From the NCBI RefSeq assembly GCF_007830445.1, contig NZ_VLKR01000001.1:372001-436000 (forward strand): a stretch of DNA of 64,000 nucleotides, written 5' to 3'. The DNA comes from Sphingobacterium siyangense (GTDB lineage Bacteria > Bacteroidota > Bacteroidia > Sphingobacteriales > Sphingobacteriaceae). Made by a program: the position numbers and the translations under genes. The notes below the pieces were generated by a model that worked only from the letters and a program-made list of their open reading frames with translations, did not search any database and was not told the origin of the DNA. Position 1 is the first letter of the stretch. Every line of letters begins with the position of its first letter. Of the stretch, positions 1-10,635 are shown piece by piece.

Positions 1-2941
1 CAATTGTCGTCATCAAAATCGGACGAAGACGCGCGTGATTGGCTGCCACCAACGCATCGTGTGTATTATCGCCAGCTTCCTTACGATGGTTGGCAAAGTC
101 AACCAGCATGATCGCATTTTTGGCCACCAGACCAATCAACATGATGATACCCAAAATCGTAAAGATATTCAAGGTCTGATTTCCCAGCGCCAAGAACAAT
201 AGGGCTCCGATAAACGACAATGGAATCGAAAACAAGACCACAAATGGTGTGATAAAACTATCGTATAAAGCAACCATTACCAAGTATACTAGGATAATAG
301 ATGCCAATAAGGCAATACCCAAAGTACCAAAACCTTCGGTTTGGTTTTCCATATTACCACCCCAGATAAAGACGATACCCGGTTTACGCGGCAGTTTTTC
401 AAACTGTGCCTGCCACTCTTGCGCTACGGTACCCATTGGTCTACCGATTGCCTGTCCCTGAATGGATACTGCCGGCGACTTGTCGCGACGTTCCAACAAC
501 GTAGGTCCCGAACCAAAAGTTACATTGGCAAATTGATCCAAAGAAATAGAGGCACCCTGATTATTGATAAATTTCAGATCACGTACGTTGTCGATATTGG
601 CACGACCATTTTCCGCATAGCGGATATTGATATCGTACTCGTTATCACCCGCTCTGTATTTGTTATCCGTATTTCCTGAAAATGCCGTCTGCATTGTCAT
701 CCCCACAGTAGAGACATTCAGTCCCAAAGAGGTCATTTTATCACGGTCGATCTTCACATTAATCTCAGGGTTACCCGCTTCAGAAGTCAATTTGACACCC
801 GCTGCCCCAGGAATCTTACGTAATTGATCTGCCGCCTTCTCTGCAAATTCCTGTGCATCTTCGACAGAAGCACCGATAATGGTCAGCTTCAATGGTGCCT
901 GCTCCGCTCCCATGATACCCACGTTGACGGTTTTGATTTTTGCACCGATCAGTTTATTTTCCAGTTCACGCTTCAGCGTCGCTGAATACACCTGTGAGTT
1001 ACCCTCAAAATTTTCCTTGTCGAGGATCACGTGGATCTCCGATTTATAACGCGAACCCGTTGTTGAAGCCATACCGTCCGAAGACTGCCCCACTGTCGTA
1101 ATAATTTCTTTGACATCAGGTTTCGATTTAATATAAGCCTCCGCTTTTTGCGTCAACAAGTTGGTCTTCTCCAGGGAAGCATCTTTATCGAGTTCCAACT
1201 GGATGAAAAACTCCTTACGGTCGATACTCGGGAAGAAGTCCGAACCAATATACCCCATACCGACCAAAAAAAACGATGCAACAAGTAAACCGATTGCCAA
1301 AAACAACGTAGCCAATTTCGTACCGACGTTCTTTAAAGCCCAGGTCAACAATCCAGCAACCCAATGTGTAAAGCTGTTCAAACCGCTTTCAAAACCATGA
1401 ATAATACGACCAAAGAAAGAAGTTTTGCTCAAGTGCTCCAATTTACCGAAACGCGAGTATAACCAAGGCACTACCGTAAATGACACCAATAAGGATAATA
1501 AAGTCGAGATGATTACCGTCACACAGAATTGTGCCAGGATATTGGCCACCAAACCCGTAGACATCGCGATCGGCAGGAACACTACCACGATAACCAAGGT
1601 GATCGCCGTTACGGTAAATCCGATTTCCGAAGCACCATCATAGGCCGCACGCACCTTGTTTTTACCCATCTCCATGTGGCGGTGAATATTCTCGATAACA
1701 ACGATCGCGTCATCCACAAGAATACCTACTACCAGGGATAAACCGAGTAAAGACATCAAGTTTAAGGTATAGCCCATCAAAAGCAAGCCAATAAAGGTAG
1801 CAATCAAAGATAAAGGAATCGCCACCATGGTAATCGCCGCATTACGTAAACTTTGTAAGAAGAACAACATGATAAAGCCCACCAATGCGATGGCAATCAT
1901 TAAGTCATGGATCACGTTATCAGCTGCATTCAAGGTAAATTCTGAAGAGTCATTGGCCACCAGAATTTTAATATTCTGTGCCGCATAATCCTTCTCTACA
2001 CCAGAAATTACTTTTCCGTCTTTATCGTGTACCGCAATGGTTTTCTTGACCGCTTCGGACACCGCTACCGCATTTGCATCAGACTGTTTAAAGACCTGCA
2101 ATAAGATTGTATTCTGACGGTCCAGGCGGGCTACTTTTTCAATCTCTTTGATACCATCCCGCACATCGGCGATATCGCGCAGATAAATCTGCACCCCTGC
2201 CGGCGTTGTGATCGGGAGGTTACGCAGCTCCTCGATCGAAGTTACTTTACCCGAAAGACGGATGGTTGTCCGGTTATCACGAGTACTGACGTTACCTGTC
2301 GGGAAATCGAGATTGGATGATGCTACAATTTGTTGTACCTGCGAAATTGTCAGTCCATAACCTTCAATTTTCTTCGGGTCTACAGAGATCTGGATTTCCC
2401 GTTCCTCACCACCGATCAGGTCCACTTTGGCAACACCATTGATCCGCGCAAAGACCGGCTGGATTTTATTGTCCAAAAGATCGTAGAGTTCTTTTTCCGA
2501 TAAGTTGGACGTGACGGCCAAACTCATGATGGCCACATCATCCAGGGAGAATTTGGAGAGTGAAGGTGTCTTTACATCATCCGGCAGATCGTTGATCACG
2601 GCATTGATTTTCCGTTGAGCATCCGTAAGCAGGAAGTTGACATCCGCACCGTTGTTGAGGGTAATCATGACAATCGATACCCCTTCAAGGGAAGTCGACT
2701 CCACCTTTTTGATACTTTCCAAGGATGAAATGGCATCCTCTATTTTTTTGGTCACCGAACTCTCCACCTCTGCAGGTGAAGCTCCCGGATAGACCGTCTG
2801 TACCGTAATGACGTTAATTTCAAATTTAGGGACCAATTCATAGCCCAATCGCGTATAAGAAAACAACCCGCCTAATGTCAGTATTATAAATAATACGATA
2901 ATTATACTGGGGCGTTTTATCGATATTTCGGTAATTTTCAT
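1..2941 (-). CDS. RND efflux transporter permease (HAE1/AcrB family), 3' end cut by window edge
   Basis: Inner-membrane proton-driven drug/solute pump of a tripartite RND system. It opens at ATG 2941 with MKITEISIKRPSIIIVLFII, a first membrane helix, and stays open to base 1: about 980 of the usual 1,040-1,060 codons, so the C-terminus lies to the left. The TM4 acidic pair is present (VGILVDDAIVVIENIHRH) and the TM10 lysine is present (VGLVAKNAIMLVDFAN), so the proton relay looks intact. It follows the adaptor gene by 64 bp in the order TetR, TolC, adaptor, permease. Substrate cannot be read from sequence. The call rests on my own translation of the minus strand. Confidence 0.93.
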   Translation of the reverse strand, partial: MKITEISIKRPSIIIVLFIILTLGGLFSYTRLGYELVPKFEINVITVQTVYPGASPAEVESSVTKKIEDAISSLESIKKVESTSLEGVSIVMITLNNGADVNFLLTDAQRKINAVINDLPDDVKTPSLSKFSLDDVAIMSLAVTSNLSEKELYDLLDNKIQPVFARINGVAKVDLIGGEEREIQISVDPKKIEGYGLTISQVQQIVASSNLDFPTGNVSTRDNRTTIRLSGKVTSIEELRNLPITTPAGVQIYLRDIADVRDGIKEIEKVARLDRQNTILLQVFKQSDANAVAVSEAVKKTIAVHDKDGKVISGVEKDYAAQNIKILVANDSSEFTLNAADNVIHDLMIAIALVGFIMLFFLQSLRNAAITMVAIPLSLIATFIGLLLMGYTLNLMSLLGLSLVVGILVDDAIVVIENIHRHMEMGKNKVRAAYDGASEIGFTVTAITLVIVVVFLPIAMSTGLVANILAQFCVTVIISTLLSLLVSFTVVPWLYSRFGKLEHLSKTSFFGRIIHGFESGLNSFTHWVAGLLTWALKNVGTKLATLFLAIGLLVASFFLVGMGYIGSDFFPSIDRKEFFIQLELDKDASLEKTNLLTQKAEAYIKSKPDVKEIITTVGQSSDGMASTTGSRYKSEIHVILDKENFEGNSQVYSATLKRELENKLIGAKIKTVNVGIMGAEQAPLKLTIIGASVEDAQEFAEKAADQLRKIPGAAGVKLTSEAGNPEINVKIDRDKMTSLGLNVSTVGMTMQTAFSGNTDNKYRAGDNEYDINIRYAENGRANIDNVRDLKFINNQGASISLDQFANVTFGSGPTLLERRDKSPAVSIQGQAIGRPMGTVAQEWQAQFEKLPRKPGIVFIWGGNMENQTEGFGTLGIALLASIILVYLVMVALYDSFITPFVVLFSIPLSFIGALLFLALGNQTLNIFTILGIIMLIGLVAKNAIMLVDFANHRKEAGDNTHDALVAANHARLRPILMTTI

Positions 2942-3005
2942 TCGAATAATTTATTTTTAATAGCTATGCAACCGAGGTTCCATCTGCTACCGATTACAGT
3001 ATGCT

Positions 3006-4061
3006 CTATTTAATAATCTCTACAGGGCTTTGGTCAAATAGATTGATCTGACCCGAAACAATCACTTGATCCCCATTTTGCAAACCACCTAAGATCTCGA
3101 TGTAATCACCAAAGTTTCTGCCTGACTTGACGTTTGTTTCGATGGCTTTACCGTTTTTCAGCACAAAGATCTTGTTGTCGCTCACACTACCCACAAAGGC
3201 ATTACGAGGTACGATCAACGTATTGCTAGCAACACCTTCACCGAAGATGGCTGTACCGTACATACCAGCACGCAATTGGTTCGATGCATTATTTACCTCG
3301 ATTTCCACCGGGAAGTTTAAGCTGCCATCCGATTTAGGCGCAATAAAAGTTACTTTACCGTTAAAGCGTTGGTCTGCATACACACTCGCTGTCACATCAA
3401 CAGATTGACCGATCCTTAAGGTAGCCACATTCTTTTCGTCCACATTGACACGCAATTTCAAGGTGGCAACATTGACAATATCGAAGGCTGCAGCGCCCAC
3501 ATTTAGGTAAGTACCCGGTTCGATTTTACGTGCATTGACGATACCCGAAACCGAAGTTTTGATGGTCACATCGCCAGCATTCAATTTAGACGCTTTTAAG
3601 TTATTTTTCGCATTCTCAAATTGCAATTTCACCTGGTCTAACTGTTGTTTGGTTACACCACCTGTAGAGAAGGCACTTTCAAAGCGATGCAGATCGGCCT
3701 GCGCATTGGTAAATGCAGCCTGCGCATTCGCTACGTTCACATTCAGTTTATCGCCCTCGATGATCGCCAAAGTCTGTCCGGCACTTACATGAGAACCTTC
3801 ATCAACCAATACTTTCACCACTCTACCTGCAGTTTCAGCTGAAACAGTTACTTCTTGTTTCGGAGAAAATGTTCCGTTAGCCGTATAGCGTAAGTCCATG
3901 GAAGATACTTTTGCCGTATCGATACGCACTGCAATAGCCACATTTTTCTTTGCTACCTCTGCAGTTTCGGCCTCATTTTTCTTTTTATTTTTATTTAACA
4001 CAAAAAATATTCCTGCTAGACCAGCAGCAATAATAAGTAAGGTAATAATTCCGCGTTTCAT
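3006..4061 (-). CDS. RND efflux periplasmic adaptor (HlyD/MFP family)
   Basis: Periplasmic adaptor linking the RND permease to the TolC-like outer-membrane channel. 351 residues. An N-terminal hydrophobic anchor (residues about 5-22) is followed by a charged linker, a barrel-sandwich half (TVSAETAGRVVKVLVDEGSHVSAGQ), a coiled-coil hairpin of about 60 residues, the second lipoyl half (IKTSVSGIVNARKIEPGTYLNVG) and a beta-barrel (VPRNAFVGSV). Length and order are typical of the family. The gene lies 14 bp after the TolC gene and 64 bp before the permease, so one transcript is likely. Confidence 0.93.
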   Translation of the reverse strand: MKRGIITLLIIAAGLAGIFFVLNKNKKKNEAETAEVAKKNVAIAVRIDTAKVSSMDLRYTANGTFSPKQEVTVSAETAGRVVKVLVDEGSHVSAGQTLAIIEGDKLNVNVANAQAAFTNAQADLHRFESAFSTGGVTKQQLDQVKLQFENAKNNLKASKLNAGDVTIKTSVSGIVNARKIEPGTYLNVGAAAFDIVNVATLKLRVNVDEKNVATLRIGQSVDVTASVYADQRFNGKVTFIAPKSDGSLNFPVEIEVNNASNQLRAGMYGTAIFGEGVASNTLIVPRNAFVGSVSDNKIFVLKNGKAIETNVKSGRNFGDYIEILGGLQNGDQVIVSGQINLFDQSPVEIIK

Positions 4062-4075
4062 ATTGTATTAGTCAA

Positions 4076-5392
4076 TTATTCTTTAATTAGTGATTTTAAT
4101 TCGCCATTTGCCTTAATAATCTGTACTTCGGCTACTTTATAGTTCAACAGACTCGTATTTAGATTATTTTCTGCATCAGCTAATGCTTTTTCAGCATCAA
4201 GTAATTCTGTTAAAGTTGCTAAACCATTGTTAAAATTGTTTTTGGTATCATCTAGCACACCTTTGGCCAATTTAACATTCCGGCGATTATTGTCGATCGT
4301 CAACAAGCTAATCTTAATCTGTGATTTGGCATTTTCTTTCGCCAGATTAAGGCCCAATTTGGTATCCTCAAGATCAACCTGTGCTTGTCTAATCTGAATA
4401 TCGGCCTGGTTGATTCTCGCTTTTGTTGTTCCTCCGGTAAAGATTGGAACCGAAAGATTTAAACCTATGCTCGAGGTCTTTGGCCAGCTAAAATCGCCAC
4501 CAATTGGAAAGCCTTTACCAAATCCATTAAAACCAAAATCTCCACCTAAGGATAATTTAGGATATAGATCAGCAACTTTCGATTTCTTGTTCAGTTCGTA
4601 AAGCTCAATTTGCTTTTTCATCAACTGTACCTCAGTCCTATTTTCTACATTATCCGATTCTACCGCCAGTGCTACGTTGATATCAAACGTCTCTCCAGAT
4701 AATTCAATATCTTCCTCGATCGGCTTTCCGATTGCGAATTTCAATGCATTTTCTTTGATCTGTACAGCGTTGGTTGTTTGTTGTTTTTGTGCCTCTAGGT
4801 TATTCACATTAACCACCAAGCGATCTAAATCTATTTTTTTTGCAAGTCCAGCTTTGACAAGTCCTTCCGTCACATCTTTCGTTTTTGTGGTACTTTGCAA
4901 ATTATTTTCTATCGTTTGAAGTTTCAGATGTTCTTGGTAGATATCATAATAAGCATTTGCTACTTTTTCGATCACCTGTTCATCTGTTAACTGCGCATTT
5001 ATTTGGTAAAACTCTTTTGTTGTCTTAGCAGCTTTCAAGCCTGTAAAGATCGATTGATTAAAAAGCTGTTGATTTAAGGAAATGGCCGCTGTAGAATTCC
5101 AGGGTTGTCCCATTTTAATTTTCTGAGTCTGACCACCGGCTTCCAATACCATTTCTGGAATTAACACATTGTATTTTAAGGAACCATTTGCTGTAATTTG
5201 TGGCAACGCGCTCCCCCTAACCTCATCAATCTGGTATTGCGAGTTTTCGAGATCTAACTTTGCCTTTTTAGCTTCCTTTTTGTTCTGCAAAGCAAATTTA
5301 ATCGCATCACTTAAGCTCAATTGTTGCTGTGCATGACTCTGGAAAACCATCGTACCTAATAAAAGGCTGGCTAGTATTCTGATTGTTTTCAT
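4076..5392 (-). CDS. TolC family outer-membrane efflux protein
   Basis: Outer-membrane channel of the tripartite efflux system. 438 residues with a signal peptide ending near HAQ (residues 1-21). The body shows the two internally repeated OEP halves: long amphipathic helices rich in Q, N, K and A, each followed by a beta segment (LNQQLFNQSIFTG near 115 and LNLSVPIFTGGTTKARI near 310). Length is normal. It is second in the operon, 28 bp after the TetR gene. No odd feature seen. Confidence 0.92.
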   Translation of the reverse strand: MKTIRILASLLLGTMVFQSHAQQQLSLSDAIKFALQNKKEAKKAKLDLENSQYQIDEVRGSALPQITANGSLKYNVLIPEMVLEAGGQTQKIKMGQPWNSTAAISLNQQLFNQSIFTGLKAAKTTKEFYQINAQLTDEQVIEKVANAYYDIYQEHLKLQTIENNLQSTTKTKDVTEGLVKAGLAKKIDLDRLVVNVNNLEAQKQQTTNAVQIKENALKFAIGKPIEEDIELSGETFDINVALAVESDNVENRTEVQLMKKQIELYELNKKSKVADLYPKLSLGGDFGFNGFGKGFPIGGDFSWPKTSSIGLNLSVPIFTGGTTKARINQADIQIRQAQVDLEDTKLGLNLAKENAKSQIKISLLTIDNNRRNVKLAKGVLDDTKNNFNNGLATLTELLDAEKALADAENNLNTSLLNYKVAEVQIIKANGELKSLIKE

Positions 5393-5420
5393 TCCTAATT
5401 TATTTATCCTAATTTTATAT

Positions 5421-6020
5421 CTACTTTTTATTTATACCATTAAAAAAGAGCTTGGTAGCCAGCTTTTGCTTTTGCAGCACTTCATCAAAACGATCCTGAT
5501 TAGGAATTCCCGAAATGATATCGGAGATATTGCACATCAGGGATAAACTTTTCATCAATTCCACATAGATTTCGGCCGTTTCATAGAGATGCTCCCCATC
5601 GATTTCACCTTTTTCGGCACCGATCTCAAGGATCTCAAACAAGGCTTTCACATCACGGTCGTGTAGGCACTGGAAAAAATCCTGCATGGAAAGTCCCTTG
5701 ATCCATTCCAGATTTTCATTCATGTGCAACATATAGTATTTCCGGACAAATGCATCGCGCAGTTCCAAAATTTTAATGATCAGCTCGTAGGTGGTGCCCA
5801 CATGCACAGCCACCATCTTCTCCTCCTCTTCCCTATATTCATCCGTCAAACGCACAATCACATCCCGTATAAGTTCATTCTTTTCCGAATAATAGTAATA
5901 CAAATTCGCTTTGGTAATTTTTATATCCTCCGCAATTTCATTCATCGTAGTCTTACTAAAACCGTAATGCATAAAGCGTCTTATCGCCGCATGAATGATT
6001 TGATCTTTTCTATCTTCCAT
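5421..6020 (-). CDS. TetR/AcrR family transcriptional regulator of the efflux operon
   Basis: Probable repressor of the operon it heads. 199 residues. The N-terminal TetR HTH is clear at about residues 6-52 (AAIRRFMHYGFSKTTMNEIA followed by ITKANLYYYYSEKNELI), with a helical ligand-binding C-terminal domain after it. It is first in a four-gene operon (regulator, TolC, adaptor, permease). A consensus Bacteroidota promoter lies upstream at 6068-6098 with a 10-bp palindrome between its two elements, which suggests self-repression. The inducer is unknown. Confidence 0.92.
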   Translation of the reverse strand: MEDRKDQIIHAAIRRFMHYGFSKTTMNEIAEDIKITKANLYYYYSEKNELIRDVIVRLTDEYREEEEKMVAVHVGTTYELIIKILELRDAFVRKYYMLHMNENLEWIKGLSMQDFFQCLHDRDVKALFEILEIGAEKGEIDGEHLYETAEIYVELMKSLSLMCNISDIISGIPNQDRFDEVLQKQKLATKLFFNGINKK

Positions 6021-6067
6021 TCTTCAAAAAACTCCTTTCTACTTTCTGACTTTTATCAAAAATTGTT

Positions 6068-6098
6068 CAAAAATATAAAAAGTAACATGTTATACAAA
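6068..6098 (-). promoter_or_regulatory. Promoter of the TetR-efflux operon with embedded operator palindrome
   Basis: On the minus strand TTTG (6098-6095), a 19-bp spacer and TATTTTTG (6075-6068) match the Bacteroidota -33/-7 consensus TTTG-N19-TAnnTTTG. The perfect palindrome TAACATGTTA (6083-6092) lies in the spacer, where a bound repressor would block the polymerase. Operator function is inferred from position. Confidence 0.6.
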
Positions 6099-6223
6099 AT
6101 AAATTTTGAAATTGTAATAATTTTGATATTAACCTGACAACAAAACCTTCATGACTTCGCCGCACCAACAGCAATGAAAGTAAACTGAATGTTCTTTCTG
6201 GCCAATAAGATCATACACTTTCA

Positions 6224-6257
6224 GAAAAAAAAAGGCAAACTCGAAAGTTTGCCTTTT
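6224..6257 (-). terminator. Rho-independent terminator of the Nudix regulator gene
   Basis: A 12-bp stem, AAAAGGCAAACT (6230-6241) with AGTTTGCCTTTT (6246-6257), closes a CGAA tetraloop. On the minus strand it is followed by a T run (6233-6224). It lies 18 bp past the stop of the 6276-6947 gene. Confidence 0.75.
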
Positions 6258-6275
6258 ATTATACGAACAGATCTA

Positions 6276-6947
6276 TTAGAATGCGACCGTGTTCTGAAAA
6301 TGTTTTAAAAACTTTCGTTTATCCAATTTATAGAGCCTTGCTGCACGATAGGCTACTCCAGTCTGCACTTCATCGAGCTCTTTTAGAAAGCCATAATTTT
6401 GCATTTTCTTTCTAAAATTGCGTTTATCGAGTGGTTTATTCAAGATTCCCTCATACACCAGCTGTAACTGGGTGAGTGTAAATTTTTCAGGCAGCAGCTC
6501 GAAAGCAATCGGCTTATAGGCAAGGCGGCGCTGCAACCGCTCCAGACAGAGGTCCAAAATCTGCTTATGGTCAAAGGCCAGTTCAGGTACATTCCGAACG
6601 GGGAACCATTTGGCCTGCTTCATATAGTTTGTAACAGGTTTGGTTTTCAATTTGGTATTATCCAGCTGCACGAGGGCGTAATATGCCACCGTCAGAATGC
6701 GCCCCTTTGGATGCCGTTTTAATCCGGCAAAGGAATGCAGCTGATCCATAAATACATCTTTCAAACCTGTATTCTCATACAGAATTCGTTTTACGGCATC
6801 TTCCATCTCTTCGTCATTATCCACGAAAAAACCTGGCAATGCCCACCAATCCTTAAAAGGATATTCATTTCTTTCGGCCAAAAGAACTTTTAATTCTCCT
6901 TCGTGAAAGCCTAATATGACACAGTCAACGGTAAAATTACTATACAA
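6276..6947 (-). CDS. Nudix-domain transcriptional regulator (NrtR/AraR-like), degenerate Nudix box
   Basis: Likely a ligand-sensing DNA-binding regulator rather than a hydrolase. 223 residues. The N-terminal Nudix fold (about 1-140) is followed by a winged-helix region (about 150-215, FTLTQLQLVYEGILNKPLDKRNFRKKMQ). The Nudix box reads GFFVDNDEEMEDAVKRILYE then NTGL: the catalytic REUxEE glutamates are largely lost, as known for NrtR/AraR-type regulators. The start is TTG at 6947; no in-frame ATG lies between it and the upstream TAA. It diverges from pfkA across 182 bp holding a palindrome (7075-7091), so control of the glycolytic operon is plausible. Confidence 0.85.
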   Translation of the reverse strand: MYSNFTVDCVILGFHEGELKVLLAERNEYPFKDWWALPGFFVDNDEEMEDAVKRILYENTGLKDVFMDQLHSFAGLKRHPKGRILTVAYYALVQLDNTKLKTKPVTNYMKQAKWFPVRNVPELAFDHKQILDLCLERLQRRLAYKPIAFELLPEKFTLTQLQLVYEGILNKPLDKRNFRKKMQNYGFLKELDEVQTGVAYRAARLYKLDKRKFLKHFQNTVAF

Positions 6948-7074
6948 AACTTCTAAATTTATTTATGTGCAATATACTGAGCTAAATTTAGCGGTTACTA
7001 ATCATCGGGTTATCTGTAACAATTATACGCTTCCTAAACGTGATGCGCAAAAAAATATTGAAAAATTTATTCAA

Positions 7075-7091
7075 AGTGTAGAATATACACT
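7075..7091. promoter_or_regulatory. Candidate operator palindrome in the Nudix-regulator/pfkA divergent region
   Basis: Perfect inverted repeat AGTGTA - GAATA - TACACT. It lies 11 bp upstream of a -7-like TATATTCG (7102-7109) for pfkA, i.e. over the expected -33 area. Binding by the divergent Nudix-type regulator is inferred from position only. Confidence 0.4.
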
Positions 7092-7129
7092 ATAAAAATC
7101 TTATATTCGTAAAACCTAAAATATAGCGT

Positions 7130-8110
7130 GTGATAAAAGAAATTAAAAAAATAGGTGTATTGACGTCGGGAGGTGATGCTCCTGGCATGAATGCCTGTAT
7201 TCGTGCTGTCGTTCGAACAGCATTACATAAAGGATTGCAAGTAACGGGTATTTATCAAGGATACCAAGGTTTGATCGACGCAAATTTCATTGAAATGGAT
7301 ACGCGTTCGGTCAGCAATATTATACAACGTGGTGGTACAATATTAAAAACCGCGCGTTGCATGGAGTTTAAGACGCCGGAAGGCCGTCGAAAAGGCTATG
7401 ACAATCTGATCGCTGCCGGTGTAGATGCCTTGGTGGTCATTGGTGGTGACGGTACCTTTACAGGGGCTAATTTTTTCTCCAAAGAATTTGAGATACCTAT
7501 TATAGGTATACCTGGTACAATAGATAATGACCTTTACGGTTCTGATTATACCATCGGTTATGATACGGCCAACAATACAGTCATTGAAGCTATTGATAAA
7601 ATCAGAGATACTGCGGCGTCACATGAACGTCTTTTCTTTGTTGAAGTGATGGGCCGTGATTCAGGCTGTATCGCCTTAAATGCCGGTATTGCTGGCGGAG
7701 CCGAAGCCATTTTACTTCCAGAGAAAGAAACGGCCATTGACGATCTAATCCGTCATTTAGAAGACGGTGCCATTAAGAAGAAATCGTCATCTATAGTTAT
7801 TGTTGCAGAGGGCGACCAAAATGGTGGTGCTTATTATGTCGCAAAAAAAGTAAAAGAAAAGTTTGATCATTACGACACGAAAGTTAGTATATTAGGGCAT
7901 TTGCAACGGGGTGGTTCTCCGACGAGTTTCGACCGCGTGCTTGCGAGTAGATTGGGCTTTGCTGCGGTCAATGAATTATTGGCCGGAAACACACGAGTTA
8001 CTGTTGGGCTTCGTGGTAATGAAATCAAGACAACTCCAATTGAAGAAGCAATCAGCAATAAGGAAATTAAACTTAGCCCTGATTTATTGGAAATGGCTGA
8101 GATTTTATAA
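7130..8110 (+). CDS. pfkA: ATP-dependent 6-phosphofructokinase
   Basis: Phosphorylates fructose 6-phosphate to fructose 1,6-bisphosphate with ATP; cytosolic, the committing step of glycolysis. 326 residues, normal for bacterial PfkA. The GGDAPG loop (14-19), GGDGTF ATP site (105-110), catalytic GTIDND (129-134) and MGRDSGC substrate segment (about 180) are intact. The start is GTG at 7130: TAG lies two codons upstream in frame and no ATG fits. First gene of a three-gene operon with the BadF-like gene (17 bp later) and gapA. The divergent Nudix regulator may control it. Confidence 0.96.
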   Translation: MIKEIKKIGVLTSGGDAPGMNACIRAVVRTALHKGLQVTGIYQGYQGLIDANFIEMDTRSVSNIIQRGGTILKTARCMEFKTPEGRRKGYDNLIAAGVDALVVIGGDGTFTGANFFSKEFEIPIIGIPGTIDNDLYGSDYTIGYDTANNTVIEAIDKIRDTAASHERLFFVEVMGRDSGCIALNAGIAGGAEAILLPEKETAIDDLIRHLEDGAIKKKSSSIVIVAEGDQNGGAYYVAKKVKEKFDHYDTKVSILGHLQRGGSPTSFDRVLASRLGFAAVNELLAGNTRVTVGLRGNEIKTTPIEEAISNKEIKLSPDLLEMAEIL

Positions 8111-8127
8111 TCGTAATTTGAACAGAC

Positions 8128-9982
<1,855 letters not shown>

Positions 9983-10004
9983 TCAACTCGACCAATATCC
10001 TATA

Positions 10005-10040
10005 AAGGGGCTATTCGTGTAGAATAGCCCCTTATTTTTT
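10005..10040 (+). terminator. Rho-independent terminator after gapA
   Basis: A 12-bp stem AAGGGGCTATTC (10005-10016) pairs with GAATAGCCCCTT (10022-10033) over a 5-nt loop and is followed by ATTTTTTTT. It ends the pfkA-gapA operon. Confidence 0.92.
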
Positions 10041-10116
10041 TTCCTTAAAAATCAGCAGGTTGGCGTTTAAACGCAAAAAAAAGCGCTTTTAGCTTTCGTA
10101 ATTCAAATAATCCGTC

Positions 10117-10124
10117 TATATTTG
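10117..10124 (+). promoter_or_regulatory. -7 element of the tRNA operon promoter
   Basis: TATATTTG matches TAnnTTTG exactly. A TTTCG (10094-10098) lies 18 bp upstream as a -33-like element. The first tRNA begins 34 bp downstream. Confidence 0.55.
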
Positions 10125-10157
10125 CATCATCAATAAGGCAGACAGCTAAATTGAAAA

Positions 10158-10233
10158 GGTGCCATAGCTCAGTTGGTAGAGCAAAGGACTGAAAATCCTT
10201 GTGTCGCTGGTTCGAATCCAGCTGGCACCACCA
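10158..10233 (+). tRNA. tRNA-Phe (GAA)
   Basis: Acceptor stem GGTGCCA/TGGCACC, D arm AGCTCAGTTGGTAGAGC, anticodon stem AAGGA/TCCTT with loop CTGAAAA (anticodon GAA), and T arm GCTGG TTCGAAT CCAGC. Discriminator A (10230) and the 3' CCA (10231-10233) are encoded. First of three tRNA genes in one unit. Confidence 0.97.
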
Positions 10234-10283
10234 AAAAGGAAGAACGCAAGGTTCTGACAGATTGAAAGAATAATAATTCCAAT

Positions 10284-10356
10284 GCGAAAATAGCTCAGCT
10301 GGTAGAGCACAACCTTGCCAAGGTTGGGGTCGCGAGTTCGAATCTCGTTTTTCGCT
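10284..10356 (+). tRNA. tRNA-Gly (GCC)
   Basis: Acceptor stem GCGAAAA/TTTTCGC, D arm AGCTCAGCTGGTAGAGC, anticodon stem CAACC/GGTTG with loop TTGCCAA (anticodon GCC), T arm CGAG TTCGAAT CTCG. The 3' CCA is not encoded. Confidence 0.96.
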
Positions 10357-10361
10357 CACCT

Positions 10362-10446
10362 GCCTAGGTGGTGGAACTGGTAGACACGCAGGACTTAAAA
10401 TCCTGTTCCCGTTAAGGGAGTGCGGGTTCGATTCCCGCCCTAGGTA
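10362..10446 (+). tRNA. tRNA-Leu (TAA)
   Basis: Class II tRNA with a long variable arm (TTCCCGTTAAGGGAG). Acceptor stem GCCTAGG pairs with CCTAGGT through one G-U pair. The anticodon stem AGGA/TCCT carries loop CTTAAAA (anticodon TAA). T arm GCGGG TTCGATT CCCGC. CCA is not encoded. It starts 5 bp after tRNA-Gly. Confidence 0.95.
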
Positions 10447-10447
10447 C

Positions 10448-10486
10448 AAAAAGAGACGCCGAATATCGGTTGTCTCTTTTTTTTTA
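10448..10486 (+). terminator. Terminator of the tRNA operon
   Basis: Stem AAAAAGAGAC (10448-10457) with GTCTCTTTTT (10472-10481), an inner CCGA/TCGG pairing, and a T run to 10486. Confidence 0.8.
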
Positions 10487-10545
10487 TACCAATATAACCC
10501 TTTGCTCCAAATTTAATATTAGGCCATTTCGAGTTCGATTTGAGC

Positions 10546-10562
10546 GCAATACTACGATTAAT
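10546..10562 (-). promoter_or_regulatory. Candidate ArsR operator, copy 1 (inverted)
   Basis: GCAATACTACGATTAAT is the reverse complement, with one mismatch over 17 bases, of the motif at 10610-10630. It lies 74 bp upstream of arsR and overlaps the inverted repeat CTACGAT/ATCGTAG (10552-10572). Confidence 0.55.
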
Positions 10563-10609
10563 ATCATCGTAGCATAATTTTTATGTTGCCAATTTGGGAT
10601 TTCAAAAAA

Positions 10610-10630
10610 ATTAATCGTAATATTGCAATA
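10610..10630 (+). promoter_or_regulatory. Candidate ArsR operator, copy 2, over the arsR promoter
   Basis: A 21-bp motif beginning ATTAATCGT and ending in the palindrome ATTGCAAT plus A. It recurs at 10979-10999 with only two changes, at motif positions 10 and 12. It overlaps a -7-like TAATATTG (10618-10625) that has TTTG (10593-10596) 21 bp upstream, so occupancy would block arsR transcription. Confidence 0.6.
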
Positions 10631-10635
10631 ACATT

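Noticed and set aside
10045-10449. 134-codon open frame on the minus strand across the tRNA cluster
   Set aside because: It is antisense to three well-formed tRNA genes; its RESNPH and LDSNQR words are the familiar artefact of translating tRNA complements.
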